This document shows positions 23,544-36,600 of a stretch of DNA of 64,000 bases, one piece after another; position 1 is the first letter of the stretch; the number at the start of each line of letters is the position of its first letter. The notes beneath the pieces are model-generated. The model worked only from the letters and a program-made list of their open reading frames with translations. It made no database searches and was not told the DNA's origin. The DNA comes from Setaria digitata (lineage: Eukaryota > Nematoda > Chromadorea > Rhabditida > Setariidae). The stretch covers positions 57,248-121,247 of the forward strand of contig RCAB01000168.1 of assembly GCA_003640385.1 (NCBI GenBank), read 5' to 3'. Both the position numbers and the translations under genes were made by a program.

Positions 23544-26500
23544 AGCGTTATTCTTCTGAAGTAAACTTAGTCTGAGGAAATAAGAAAGTAATAAATTGTT
23601 GGTTAAGAGAAATTTTTAGGTACTATAACATATGAATTTATTCGCAAAATATATTCGATATGCTGTGTGTCCGTGATTCCATAAAAGTTTCAGTAATATT
23701 TTGTGCCTTATTATTACTAGAGAGTAACACTACATTCTGAAATTGATTTGGTATGTACCGTAATTTTGCGCTTTGAATCTAATTTAGCTGTCAGCATAGA
23801 TACTGCCGAAATCCCTTTGATTCCACACTTATCTCCGAATTATCCAATCTGAAAATTACGGAAATTTGTTTTTTCGTGTCACTTTTTGGCTGCAAGCTTC
23901 CTCCGAAATTTATTTTTCCAGAGATGCGGGTATATTGTTCTGGGTAACGTTTGTTTCTGTTCAGTTATTTGATGAAGAAAGTCAGTGACAAGTTAATTTT
24001 CTAGACCTGTAGTTCAGTTAAATATCTTGCACAAACATTTTGCAGAGTGCCAAATGATGGAACAATGAATTAACCTTAGGCAAAATAAATTGGTCACCTT
24101 GTTACAGCAACCCATTCCAATTGTCAAATATATTATTTAATGTTGCAGTATACAATTTCCTATCTGAATAGTACTGGCTGATCGTTTATTAGTGTTAGTC
24201 AGAGATTTTTGAATATGCTTTTTGCTTTAATCTAATTAATTTAACTTACCTAGACAGTGTTTCGAATATTGTAAGCGATCAGAGCTAAACAGAAATTTCA
24301 TCTAACTTCTATTTTTGAAAAATCTCACCTAAGTCCAACTTCCTCACTGCGGTTAATTTTATGATTGTAATGGAGTTTATGGTGGGTGAGGCTTAACGAC
24401 ATTTTATTATTTTGTCGTGGCAGATACCCTGATCCTTATTTGATATCATATCATTAGACTGGTAATTCCGATGGTGTTCTTCAAGATTTATTAAATTTTA
24501 TTTGCTCGTAAATGACTGCTGTACACATTTGTCCATTTTGTTTTTAGCTATGCATAAAGGAAAGATCAGTAAACACATTTTATCTAATCATTGGCATTGA
24601 ACAAGATGGAATTGTTTTAGCAGTTAGCTTATCACTTAACTTTTGTCAGGCAATTTCAAATGTTATAAATATATGAAGTTTCTGAAATCCGGTGGAAAAT
24701 TGTTTCTTAATGGTATGTAAATTTTGTGACAAAGAATTTTTGCTTGAAAGTAGAAGGAAGATGATAAAGCACTAGCTCTTAGTTCATTGAAGCAGTTACA
24801 TTAATAAGTGGCTGGTTGATTTGTAGTACTTCAATGGTAAGTTGTTTAGTGCTGTGAAAATTTCATTAAATTCTCAAACTCAACGGCGATTTTTCCATCT
24901 ACTTAAATTCTGATTAAGTGTGGACTGTTCGTCTTGGTGCTCCTGTTACCAACATTATTCAGTTTATTCACATTTGGGACAGTTATTTTACTTGTCCATC
25001 GAATGTGGACCAGAGAACGACCGCTCATGAAAAAGGCTCAGAACTCTGCTTTCAAACTTTATGATCAGGTCTTTGAGAATTTCCTCTACTGCGCTGACTG
25101 CCCGAGAAATCCCCTCGATAAAAATAAATTTATTGGTTGTTTCTTTGTTTTTTAACAGAAAGAATAGATGATTCCAACTAAAGTTATAGATTTCCGCAGC
25201 AAATAAAATTAAAAGATGATAATAAATTCGTTTGACCATCAAATTTGATAGAAAACACATCTAACTAGCAAATAAGGTGGTTAATTTTGCATAGAAGTTA
25301 TAACGCAATGTTCAAGAGGCATTATTTAGCAATTTCCATATATTCTTATCCATTTACTTATTTAATTTCAATTGCTTAAAATATTAGCTTATGAGAATTG
25401 ATAAAAAAAATCAAAATGAGCACTGATTATTCAAGAAGGCAATGGGATTGGATTAGAAGTATCTCTGTATATTTTAAATTTAATTCATGTTTAATCCTTT
25501 CTAGTCATGTTAATTTTTCGTTTTTCGTTTTCGATGATGCGACTTTTTCAGTTATTCCAATCGTTAGTACCAAAGGGACTCAATGATAAATTTTTGAAAT
25601 TGGAAGACTCGAAATCGAAAGAAGCATGATATTAAAATGATGTTATGATACCTCAGTTCATGACTGATCAAAAGCTATATAAATTACGTCGGTAATAATT
25701 CAATTTAGGTTCAGTTAGTTAATTCAAATTTAAAGATTTAGTTCAAATTCAACTCAGTTGATATAATTGCTAATGATATCTTTAACTTTTGTGGAATTTT
25801 TAATTACTTTGAAAAAACTGTATAATTTTTTTTGAATATTTTGAAGATATTCAAAAAGATGAAATGAAATAATTAGGTCAGAGCTGAGGCGAGACATTTC
25901 ACGACCAATTTATCAGAAATTTTAATTAATAAATCGATTAGCTAAATGAGTATACAAACTTTTCAGCTCTTTGATTTTAAAGAATTATTTATAATAGTAG
26001 TGTATTGTTCGACTTTTGAAAAATTGTAGTATCTCGATATCAAATTTCGTTTTATATGCATTTTTGTTATTTAAGAGTAAAAATAAAGGCATGCTAGGTT
26101 GCATTTGTTTTTCTATCTGACAGGTAAGGCGTCAGTCATGTATATATCATATATCACGTATATATATCAAACCTGGCGGTAAAAGCCTTGTGGAAATTGG
26201 AAAGGACATTTCTCTGAGCGATAAATTCATCTGAAGAACGCATCCGTATAATCGATCTAGAGCTCCAGTTTTTCACAGTTTTAAATTAAAAACTGAATTT
26301 TAAGATATGGAAGAGAGAAGCGAAAATCGATTTCGAATTATTTTCAAGAATTACTGATGTGTGAATATGTTCCCCTCTAATTAGTATTCGTTTGTAGAGA
26401 CCAAATTTTATAGGACAAGAGATGGATGCCAAAGAAAAAGGCTAAGTATAGATGGAGGTCAGTTAGTGGAGGGAAGGAATAGCTTGACCTTCATCACTCT

Positions 26501-27281
26501 AATGACCTTCATGACAAAACTACACATAGTGCTATTTCATCCTCACTCTTCGTCTTTCTTGAATTGAAGTTACACTCTCCACCTACACTTCCACTAACCT
26601 AAGTAATGACCAAAGAACAGTTGAGAGGTCTCCCAAACAAAGCTGTGCAGCACTGACCACTGGTCACTCATTAGCTGACCTCGAGGTCAACCCCGCCCCT
26701 TCTGTTTAGTGGATATTTGTGTACAAAGCCAACCTATTGGAGATCTCCCTTGTTCTTCAGTTTGTTGGTTGTGTCCCATCCGCTAGAACTGCTTAGTTTC
26801 GTTTCAATCCAAATATTCCTCCGAGAGAACAATATGCCCCGGGAAATTCTGCCAAGTGAGGAGCCGACTGATGGTGCTTCAGGATGTACACCCTGGTTGA
26901 TGTAGTTCAGACATCCTCATCACCGGGTGCACATTCGGTCATGCCATTTTTCTCTCCTAGACGATATAGTAATTTCGTTCCGGTAACATACTCCAACGTG
27001 ATGCTTAAGTGGAACACTGAGGGATTCCCTCACACATTTACGAATTTTTTGTGACTCTGACACATGGAACAGTCGACAACCTAGCAAAGAAGAGTGCAAA
27101 ATTAATATGAAACAATTTATATGACGGTACCTCATATTTTTCAATCAAGCAACATTTGAACGAAGCATAATAGCTCAGTGAAAAGTGTACAGAGCACACG
27201 TATATTTCAAAGCATGATGCAAAGTGTCGAATCATCAAAATTTGTAATTTTGGAAATGAATCGAACAACAACAACTTGAAA
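23544..27281. other. Long intergenic region upstream of IF1, no firm gene
   Basis: Mostly AT-rich. 26400-26960 is richer in G+C but shows no exon I can support. One membrane-type open frame near 24913 is listed separately. A short TA-rich run is at 26138-26168. Confidence 0.5.
24913..25155 (+). CDS. Possible small single-pass membrane protein or exon
   Basis: An open frame of about 80 codons with a strong hydrophobic segment (LVLLLPTLFSLFTFGTVILL) followed at once by a basic stretch (VHRMWTRERPLMKKAQ), as in a type of single transmembrane helix with a positive cytoplasmic side. No ATG lies before the helix and no flanking exon was found; FKLYDQ is followed by a GTCTTT that could be a donor at 25069. 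A second frame is also open over much of the same stretch, which lowers confidence. Not recognised. Confidence 0.2.
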   Translation: MKCGLFVLVLLLPTLFSLFTFGTVILLVHRMWTRERPLMKKAQNSAFKLYDQVFENFLYCADCPRNPLDKNKFIGCFFVF

Positions 27282-27524
27282 TCAGGTCGCGGTACATCGG
27301 CCGACATCCTTATCCGCACGACCTTTTAACAGTTGTTCGTTCTTTTTGTTTATTGTCCGCGTTATTTCAGCATCAACTTTAGCTTGTTGCATCGCAGCAG
27401 GCTTTTTTGGGGCTATTGTTAGTTGACGACCTTTTTTCGGGCCTTGCTTCTTCGACTTCATCTTCGTTTTTTGCTTCACGCCATCTGGTAACGACACTTT
27501 CTTCTTCATCTTATGTTGTACCAT
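27282..27524 (-). CDS. UPF0390 family small basic protein (Leydig cell tumour 10 kDa-like)
   Basis: Single-exon gene of 80 residues, very rich in Lys. MVQHKMKKKVSLPDGVKQKT is followed by KKQGPKKGRQLTIAPKKPAA, the conserved GPKKG and IAPKK motifs of the UPF0390/C19orf53 family, and a helical INKKNEQLLKGRADKDVGR tail. The function is not established in the family; such basic proteins tend to be nuclear or nucleolar, which is inference. A TTTTGCAG acceptor ends 24 bases before the ATG (exon starting 27548), consistent with spliced-leader addition. Confidence 0.8.
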   Translation of the reverse strand: MVQHKMKKKVSLPDGVKQKTKMKSKKQGPKKGRQLTIAPKKPAAMQQAKVDAEITRTINKKNEQLLKGRADKDVGRCTAT

Positions 27525-27548
27525 CTTCTTTTATGTGCCAAATTCAAT

Positions 27549-28546
27549 CTGCAAAAGGAAAACCGATTTGAGTACATTTACCCAGCACAGGGATTAGAGT
27601 GACATAAACTGAAAGACGAAGGTGGCCGCCAATACATATTTACATGTTGAATTCATTATGTAGTAGGATGAAAAATGCATGTGATAGAGCGAAATCAGTA
27701 ATTCCCGTGATAAGGGGTATTTTGCAAAAATGATTTCTTGAAATGTGAAAAGAAACATAAAACTTTCAGAATACGTTCGTCCCATGAATCAAAAGAAAAA
27801 TAAGGTTGACAAAACACTCAGTTACCAGACCAATACCTCAAACCGTCCAGCAATAAGACAAGTGGATATAAAATGTGGCTATAAATTCGCCGAAATTGAA
27901 AACTTGAACTGTGAAACTATCTCATCCACATACTGAATAAGACAAAGGAGATGAAGCCTCCAATTCACTCCCATGAACTACGAAAAACAAAAACGTTCGG
28001 GAATACGATTTTTTTAAGCAGAAAATTTCCTGCCATGACCTGAACGCCTCTATACCTTTAAAAAGCGACTCGTAAATAGTTTAAGCATATCTAAAAAGAT
28101 CATTTATTTTCTGAAATTTTTGAGGATTCAAATTACGATACACTCGGAAACACATCCAAAAAACTGAAGGAAAAAAAAAAAGAGAAAAAAAACATTTCTT
28201 AACTACAAAAATTTTGAAAATAATGAAATAACAAATTGTAGCTGGAACTATTTCACTAGCCTCTCTAACACGACAAAAAAAAAACGTAAAACCGTTTATT
28301 CTTTTTTTTTTCTAATAATATAAATAATTCTTCCATTTCCAAAAAATTATGAGCAAATGACTAGGGAAGAAAAACAAGCAAAGTCAATTTTCAAGTACAT
28401 TAATTAATCTTCGAAATTCAGCATGTGAACTTCGTGCATTTTTATCCCGTACAATAAGATACACCATTGGCATTACGCTACACTACCATTCACAACATAT
28501 CAAACAAGTGATGATAGAATATTGGTTAGATGAAGTCGTTCCCAAA
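27549..28546. other. Intergenic region between COQ4 and UPF0390
   Basis: AT-rich with several A/T homopolymers. A TTTATT on the plus strand near 28294 (AATAAA on the minus strand) may be the COQ4 polyadenylation signal. No gene seen. Confidence 0.5.
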
Positions 28547-30821
28547 CTAGGTAGAAAATGAGGATTTACGAAAGGGAGTAATTGAACAAGCTTTTTGTAA
28601 TTCAGAAATTGGCACTTCAAAATGATTTTCCCAGTCAACAGCAATTAGCAATTGTGAGTTCACTGCCTGTTCCATACACCATGGCAAATAATGTAGCACA
28701 AAAGCACGCCGATGCCTTCAAGAAATTTTTTTTTTAAAGCATTATATTATTATCTAAAAATCGATTATATGAATGCATTCATTCTTCTTCGTTTCAATTT
28801 TAATTGAATTCAAGGAATAACTTATCAATTTATCTAAATATTTCTTTTAGCACATCCATCAAAAACTTACTTTGGTCCTAACCTCAAACCACTAAGCGCA
28901 CCACCGAGCACACACATTGGTAAACCTAGCTGCATACCTTCAAAATATTTGACAGTGACCTAAAAATAAATTACAAAGAATAAGGATTAAAAGAGCTTTA
29001 CATTAACCTTCAGTACATTTCAAATAGTGGTCAATTTCATCCATTAATGCACAACAAAGAACTGTTTAGTTTGCAATATTTTTGGTGCCAGTACATTCGC
29101 TACAGCTCTCAAATTTCAAGAAGCTTCTTTGTCGCCAAATTTCACACAGATAACAGAAAGTAACACACCATATTAGAAAAAGTGACCAAATTTACACATC
29201 ATGATGAAAGATAAGTTAAAAACGCTAAAATTTTGCCTCACGCGTCATTAAAATTCTCTTCCTCAAAATTTATATCTAATCAATACATTTCAAAATTAAA
29301 AGCTGCAGGCCCAGATACTGATATGTATCTTTTCTGGTGACGAAATTTACCTGGCAAAAACTGATTGTCAACTCTTGAAAAATATGAGACTCACTTCCTC
29401 AAGCATAGTTGTTTTCATCTGCAAAATTACGTGATTAAAATCGTGCGTCTCGCGATACCTTTGCATTATATAAAGCAAGTCATCACCATCATCAATAAAC
29501 TGAAAGAAAAAAGTTTGATTTGGAAAATCAAATAAAAATAAGAATTACTCTGAAACAAGATAGAAGGCACTTTTTAAAATTTAAAATTACATATGGCAAA
29601 ATATCATTACTCCTATCCCAACATATTCAGCGTAGTAATTCCAGCAAAAACTACTCAACGAAAGCTTTAGTAACAGACTATCAATCTTTAAGGCGGTCCA
29701 TAACAGTGCCATTCAAGCATTCATTTCAGTCAATCTACTACTCAACAAGCATCTGAGTTCTCGAAATCCAAGGTTATAGAAGGAAAGTTGAATTGAGAAC
29801 AAAAACCTTAACAGCAGGACGTTCATCCGGCGTAGTATTTAATCTTTCAAGAAACAAGCTGTATTCTTTCCCAAGTGTTCCATGAGGAAGAGTTCGGAGG
29901 AAGGTCAAATCAACTGTTGCACTTGTTATCCTTGGGCGATCTCTATAACAAAGATAAAACTTCTTGGGAAACATTAAAAACAAGATAATTTCCAAGTCAT
30001 TAGACCTAAAAAATCTGAAACTCCACAGATACTTTGAAAAGAATTAAAAACCAACCTGATCATGACCAAATAGCGCATTATCCTATGCTGCTCATTACAC
30101 AGATTAGATTATTTCGTCCTTTATGACTGCATAAACAACTAATCAACAAATGAAAATTGTTGGGTAACAAATGAAAAAACTCACCTCTTTCATTTAACTC
30201 TTCAGTTATATTAAGAAAGATACGAACCTCAAAATTTTTCTGCCACAAATATCGTTTTCCATTCTTCGATGAATTTTTTTCAGTACTGGCCGAAGAGCTG
30301 TTGTTTCACCTACTGCAGCTACCATATCTAAATGAGAGAACGCATTTCAGCAAACAATCGACTTTAAGATCATGTGAGAATAAATCACTTCAAACTCACA
30401 AGCCAGAAATGGAATGATACTAAACGCCGAAAAAAAAGGTACTGTAGAAAGAAGCACTTATAATAACGTCATAATTGCTTATGCGGTAACAACAATTTAA
30501 TCATAACTGCATATTCTTATTGTGCCATTGTAAGATAACAAGAAATATGTTACACCGAATGAAATGAGCTTACTTAACCACACATTTCTGCTAATTAGAC
30601 TTGAGAGCAGTTGATAGCGGTATAGAAATGCTGGATCAAAACGCCGCATCACATTTCATTTAATGCATAGAAAAGTTACGGCGTAAATTTCAAATTTTGC
30701 AATAAAAAAAATGATAACCTGCTCTCAGAGGATTTAAAATAGATACTACCGCTGAACCAAAAGTAAGTAATCCTTTCTGTAACAAAGAAGTTGGAATGTG
30801 CGTGGGATACAGCTGAACCAT
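28547..30821 (-). CDS. coq-4: COQ4, ubiquinone biosynthesis protein
   Basis: Mitochondrial inner-membrane (matrix side) component of the coenzyme Q synthome; recent work on the family assigns it a role in C1 decarboxylation/hydroxylation of the quinone ring. Exons on the minus strand: 30821-30719, 30327-30228, 29942-29807, 29499-29395, 28959-28871 and 28715-28547 (TAG), all phases consistent, 233 residues. Conserved blocks: [60 protein letters not shown], and the metal-binding HDxxH motif as [13 protein letters not shown] with the downstream Glu (TTMLEE), then [20 protein letters not shown]. The N terminus begins close to the conserved domain, so a targeting presequence may be short or on an unseen exon. 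A TTTTTTAG acceptor ends 15 bases before the ATG (exon start 30836). DNLZ lies about 0.5 kb upstream on the same strand. Confidence 0.95.
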
Positions 30822-31357
30822 AACAGCTAATGTCACCTAAAAAAAAGGTGCCAATTAATCTTCAAGTATGATGTTATTTAAATATTTTCTTTTCAGTATA
30901 CATTTTTCATATGTGTGTAATATTTCTTTTTAGATAGACCAAACGCAGAAACATTATCCAGAATGAATACAGCTCAGATAATCTGAGATGAGAGGACATA
31001 TGCCTTAATCCTTTTCATTTGGCACTTTTGTTTTTCAAAATTCCCCCGAAACAATTTACAAAATTTATGTGGAAAAACCTCAAGTAAACAATTCTACTTG
31101 CAATTCATTTGCTGAGTAAGGCATTAGAAAAAGATGGCACGAATTAAATTTGAAGAAAATTGATGATAAATGAAACGTATAACAATTTTTTACACTGCAG
31201 AAGAAACTAATTAAGTAAATATCTACCGCCTAGTAATGACGTATAGAAAACGATTATGAATTAGTCTTCCAAACAAAGATAGCAATTCTTTTTGTTTTTT
31301 GTAGCAAATACTTTACAAGCCACTTCATTAAAAACAACTAATTTCGGGAAAAATATC

Positions 31358-31902
31358 TCACTTGGCGATATCAATATAATCGATTCCTTTTCTTATTTTC
31401 TCACCCTTCTCTTTAAGTATTTCCTCAATATTTCTTGAACCTCCAGACTGTGGAAACCACCCCAAATTATCGGCAATCAAATGATGATTCTTGCAACCGT
31501 CACACGTTACGACAACAATGCCTTCTTTGTATGCTTTCTTGGAAAAAAATTTTGGTCCCTAAAATTTACTTTCAAGCTTTCACTTCGTATGCTTTGTACT
31601 TGAGACTCACACTTTACAGTTTGCAAACTTGAGACAAATATAATGGAAAAATTTCAAATATGTCAACTATGAATTAGTTAGCACGTCAATGTGGATTATT
31701 AAGCATAATCTTTGTGCATAATGCTCCTCTACTCATAAGAATTTAAAATAAGTGACTCGAAAATACTTACTTGTCGAGTACCGCAAACCTTACAGGTATA
31801 ACTCAATGACAATTTCCCTTGTGACGAAACGCTACCCAACAAAGCACGATGTATTATACGTGTTGCACAAAGGCATCGAATTAATGGAATCACTGGAAGC
31901 AT
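31358..31902 (-). CDS. DNLZ: DNL-type zinc finger protein (DNLZ/Hep1/Tim15), mitochondrial Hsp70 escort
   Basis: Small mitochondrial protein that keeps mtHsp70 soluble and supports protein import. Two exons: 31902-31771 and 31558-31358 (TGA), 110 residues from the chosen ATG. The N terminus is an Arg-containing, weakly hydrophobic presequence ([20 protein letters not shown]). The zinc ribbon is split by the intron: [10 protein letters not shown], then [16 protein letters not shown], giving two CxxC pairs, followed by the DNL signature [12 protein letters not shown] and [13 protein letters not shown] chose the ATG at 31902; an acceptor (TTTTTCAG) ends just upstream at 31954, and an earlier in-frame ATG at 31974 is also possible. 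Same strand and close to COQ4. Confidence 0.93.
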
Positions 31903-31953
31903 CAACCCTTTTCGTTGATAAATTGGTGAAGAGTTACTGCTGACAGTAAACAC

Positions 31954-33673
31954 CTGAAAAAGTACTGAAATCATGTCCAGTAATGTTGCGAGGGGACTGG
32001 GACAAGTTCTATATCAGTAGCTCAAAATGTTTCGGCACTGATCTGCAAGATGAGCAACGCAGCGTTGCACACACCTCGAGCTAAATACAATCAACAATGT
32101 AACTCTCGGAAGCTTCGCCGGTACCACTTAGCATTTTTGCAACTCGCACCCAAACCCACGTCTTGCCTGGCTAACAGAAACGGTCTTCCATCAAGCCCAT
32201 TATTCTGTAGCATATGTTTTCTCGAAAGTCTTGTCAGTCTTTCCTTAGATTTCATTTTCTCACTTTCTGTTCTATAGTCCTTCATTTCTCAAGATGTGTT
32301 ATTCCTTTATCACTGGCCATGTCACTGCTTATTAGCCCTTCAGTTTCATAACCTCTCGTTCTTTCTCATTGAGATCACTTCCCTCCCCGTCCTCTTCATC
32401 CTTACCTTTTACTTGATTTAGTCTCATGAAAATAATTATCAACATTTATCAGTTCAGCTAGTAGGCTACATTACCTATTGATAGGATAGGAATAATCATT
32501 GGCCAGTGGCTTTATGCCGTCGGGCGTTTACATTACGTTCGGAATCTACAGAAATCCAGTTCATCTTTTCAAGACATCTCAGACTCTAGCATCATGAAGC
32601 TTGCAAAGGACTGCTGGAAATAGAAATCAAATTCAAGAGAATAAGTCCAAAGCTTAATTCGTAAGTGCAACTCTTATCCATGTATAAATTAAATTGGCTT
32701 CCTTCAGAACGATTGCTCACACCACCACATGAGCGTGACCTTAAACTCAAAAGCAAGTCTATTTTGCAGAATTCCAGACGCCTTTTTGAAATCTGCAGTT
32801 TTTGCAGTGTTAACATCTCTCTGAGGCTTCAGTTGCACTCTCTCTTTAGTAGTCTATAAGGTTTTTCCGAATCATTTCTGACAAATATTTTGTAAATCGG
32901 CATAATGCTGAGACCGAACCTAGCTGTTTGCTATTTCCTAACAACTTGATAGGTAATGAACTACACTTTACTTTAGCTGCATACATTTCGCGTGTACTCC
33001 AGAACATGCCAGTCGTGCAATTCAAGCTTAGATGGAGCAATATGTACCGAGATTTTTAAATCAGAAGCCATTTGCTAAGTCTCAATTTCGCCTCCTACAA
33101 GTTTATTTTCAAATATCGAAATAGTCAGTCGTTACAGGCTCAAAAATCGTAGCCTAAAAAATTCAGAGGGTTATACGGACGGTTTTTTATTTTTACTGAT
33201 CCACCATTATTACTTTAGTTCATTAGAATAATAGTGAATAAGGTTAATCCGTTCAGCAATTATGGTGGGAAAAATAAAACTTTAACTATATCTATACACA
33301 ATGCGCTGGAGAAAATAGAATCTGCTTATTTGTGATCAGAAATAAATCATTCCAAATTGTCAAAACATATTCACAAAAACAAGAGAGTAACTTGATGTTT
33401 AAAATTACAATCAAAATTTAAGAGGAGTAACTAAAAGTAAACAAGAACTCCACGTAAAATACATAGCAAAATTATACACTATATGGAGTAAAACATTAAA
33501 GCACAGTTCGGATTAAAACACTCAAATGATATAGTGGAAGGAAAAACCCAAGTAATTCACAATAAAGATTTGACAACTGCAACAATGAATTTAAGGAAGA
33601 AAAAAAGAATTATAGAGATAAGGTGCATTCCACAATTTCTATTCACAAGTTTGATTCATTGTATTGAAAGTAT
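31954..33673. other. Intergenic region between CPEB and DNLZ
   Basis: 3' flank of CPEB and 5' flank of DNLZ. 32050-32800 is less AT-rich and carries short open frames on both strands (for example a basic one at 32285-32091, minus), none with family resemblance or convincing splice sites. Promoter sequence for DNLZ is likely here. Confidence 0.45.
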
Positions 33674-36600
33674 TCAAATGAAGGCAGGGTGAGGTGGTGA
33701 GATGTTTGTTTGTAAAATGAAATGTTGTAACAATTGGTGAAGTGGAAGCGCTTCACGTACTCCTAAAAATAAGAGCAGTCAAAATAAGATAAAAAGGCAG
33801 GGAAGTGTTGTATTTGCATTACAAATTATTATAAAGTAAAGGACTTCTACAGGATCACCAATAATCAGCGTTACTTTCTTATCATATGGTAACAAAAAAA
33901 GAAAAAAAAACTCATGTAACTTATTGTACTCTATAACTGATAATAATGAAAGTTTTAAAACTTACTGCAGTGACACAGAGGCTGATTATTTGAGCGGAGA
34001 TTACTGTGATTTAAATGATCTAAGGACGAGTTGAAGAAAGGAAAAGCGGTGACACGATTTGAAATATTTCGAAGTGGACTTCCTGGCTTTGCTTTAGTCA
34101 TCGGTCTATGGTGTAGTAAGCCCCGCCGTTTATGCACTTCAGTCCAGCATGGTTCGCAAAGATACATAAGACAACAAAGCTCAGGACACAAATGTCGAGC
34201 ACCAGCTAGGTTGCACATCTCGCACTGGACAGAGTCCATAAGATATGGCTTTATCTCTATCTAAAATTTCATGCTATCTGAGATATTGCTGAACTGAGAA
34301 AATAATAATAATATGAAAGAAGCTAACAATTCCGCTTACATTTATTTTAATAGGGAATTTCAGCAATATCTTAATGGATGATAAGGATGCTTTGAATGTT
34401 TTTGTAATATGACTGCATATTAAATCTACTATCTCATACGAGCAAGTTTTAAGTAGCTTGCTGTTACTCCCTATGGCGAAATATAAATCATCAGGATGAA
34501 ATTTCAAATCAAACTAATCAAAAATCACCTTCCACTTCTGTAAATCTCCCTTCCCTGGAAGAAAAAAAAAGGACATTACGAAACTTACGATTTCGTCTCG
34601 CTGTTATTTTCTTTCTCAGCTCCCATTTTACCTTAACAGCAAGAGTTTCAAAATGGACTCACTTCCTTCACCTGATCAATTGTACTTAATGTTATCAGAC
34701 GCATAGCAATAGCCGTAAGGTAGGATTCACGCGTGTCGAAAACCACCTGCGCAGCTCCTTTTGGATATTTCGTGTCAGCATCAACCTCCAAAGATACGTA
34801 AACGACGTTGCCGATAGTCTGTTGAAGAAGCATTGCTAGTTCTGCTGGAAACCATGAAAATTATCTTGTATCTAAATGATTTAAAAACAATGAAAAGAGA
34901 GAATACTTACCCACCCGACGTACACTCAGCAAATCCTGAGCTTAATTTAGAATCCAAATTGTAAACATCTCTTTAAAATTTATGCTGGATAAATTCATTC
35001 ATTTCATTCACAGCTGGTGTTAAGTGATAATTAAAAAAATCTTTTCAGAAACGAAAATGTAATATGCATTCATCGCTTAATTTTATGCAACCTGAGAAAT
35101 CAATTTCATTTGGAACCAAATCAACAAACGTTTTGAACAGATCAAAAGATTTACACGCAGTGGTTGTTCGAGGTACGCCACCGATGAAAACGGAATATCG
35201 ATTAGATTGTGGTGGTTCCTCTGTAGCACAGTATATCTGATCGCTCAGAACCCAAGGTCTCACTTGCACCTGCAATTTCCCTACTTTCCAGATCCGAAAT
35301 TCATCGGTACAATTACAACCACGAAAAAAAACTCAGAAACTTGTAAATTTATGGTAAACTAACCACTTTGATATCTTTATCTCCGTTTTTCAGAAGAATA
35401 TTCAGCTTTCCTTGCTTGCAAATGCATCGGCTAACAAGATACTCCACAGAACGGCCACTAGTGAAAACCACAAAAGCGTATCCTGAACAAAATTTTTTTT
35501 TCTTTGCAAATTTCGAAAAAATTTGGTAAGGAAAGAACAAACAACGGTTTTACATGACTGAAATCGATGTACGAGCGTGCACGATATAAAGATCTACTCG
35601 CTCCTAAACACGAATTGATCTGTACATGATCCGTATCATAAGCAAAAAAGTTCAAGGCTGAACTAATTATACAAACAACAACATTGCACCCATTCATCAT
35701 CTTTCCGACTGTCCTAGCAGATCAATTTTGACGTATTTCGAAATCCAAGATGATTCGACAACACGAATCATTCCTATAATTTACGCTGCATTTATTCCTC
35801 ATCTTTCTCCTCCCCTTTTCGATTAGAATTTAACTGATCAATTTGCCCAAGTGTCTGAGTTCAAATCTTATTAAGGGCGGAAAGCTAAAAAAGGAAAAGA
35901 TACTTCATAAAATCGTAAATCATGACTTTCTTTCAAAAAAGAGGTCACCAGAATCACAAAATTCAATCGTAAAGTTTGGTTTTTGTTAACGTTACTAAAA
36001 TGTTCCAGTTTTTTTCAAAATTCGTTTAACAATGTGTCTTTTAACCAACAAACCGTTTGGTGGAATATCGCCTCCAGTGCATTTGCGATGTGGCCAGTCA
36101 ACTTTATTTGTTCCGAACTGTTCGAAGAACAAAGAAATTGTCTCTAAAATGTGACCGTGGATTAGGAGAAAAAAAGGATAACAATTTCCTACAAAGATGT
36201 GGAAACTCTAAAAAAAAAAACATTGCGTAATACTTGGAAAAAAAGTAGGGTAAGTTTTACCAGCAGTGAGGTCAGGTGGAAGCCCGCCAATAAACACTTT
36301 TCGAGAGAAAACTCCAGTTCCTGGAAAATCTCGAGGTACTATATCTGGAGCTGCAACTTGACTATCGTTGCCGCCAACACTCCAAATGTTCTTCATCTGC
36401 ACGATCGTTGCTGAAAATTACTGATTTCTTTCAAAAAAAAAAAAAATTGAATTAACAAGTGACACTAAAGACCTGACAAAATCTTTCCATCATTTACAGT
36501 TGTAACAGAAATGCAACAATTAGTAGGAAATACAGTAGATTTTCATCAAACCAGTATTCATAAATCAGCAGAATAATTTGAGGTTAATAGTGAGCCATCG

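Noticed and set aside
33955..33965. Stop codon directly after the CPEB zinc domain exon as the natural C terminus
   Set aside because: A consensus donor (A|GTAAGT) lies before it, and splicing to 33762 continues in frame. Read-through remains a possible minor isoform.
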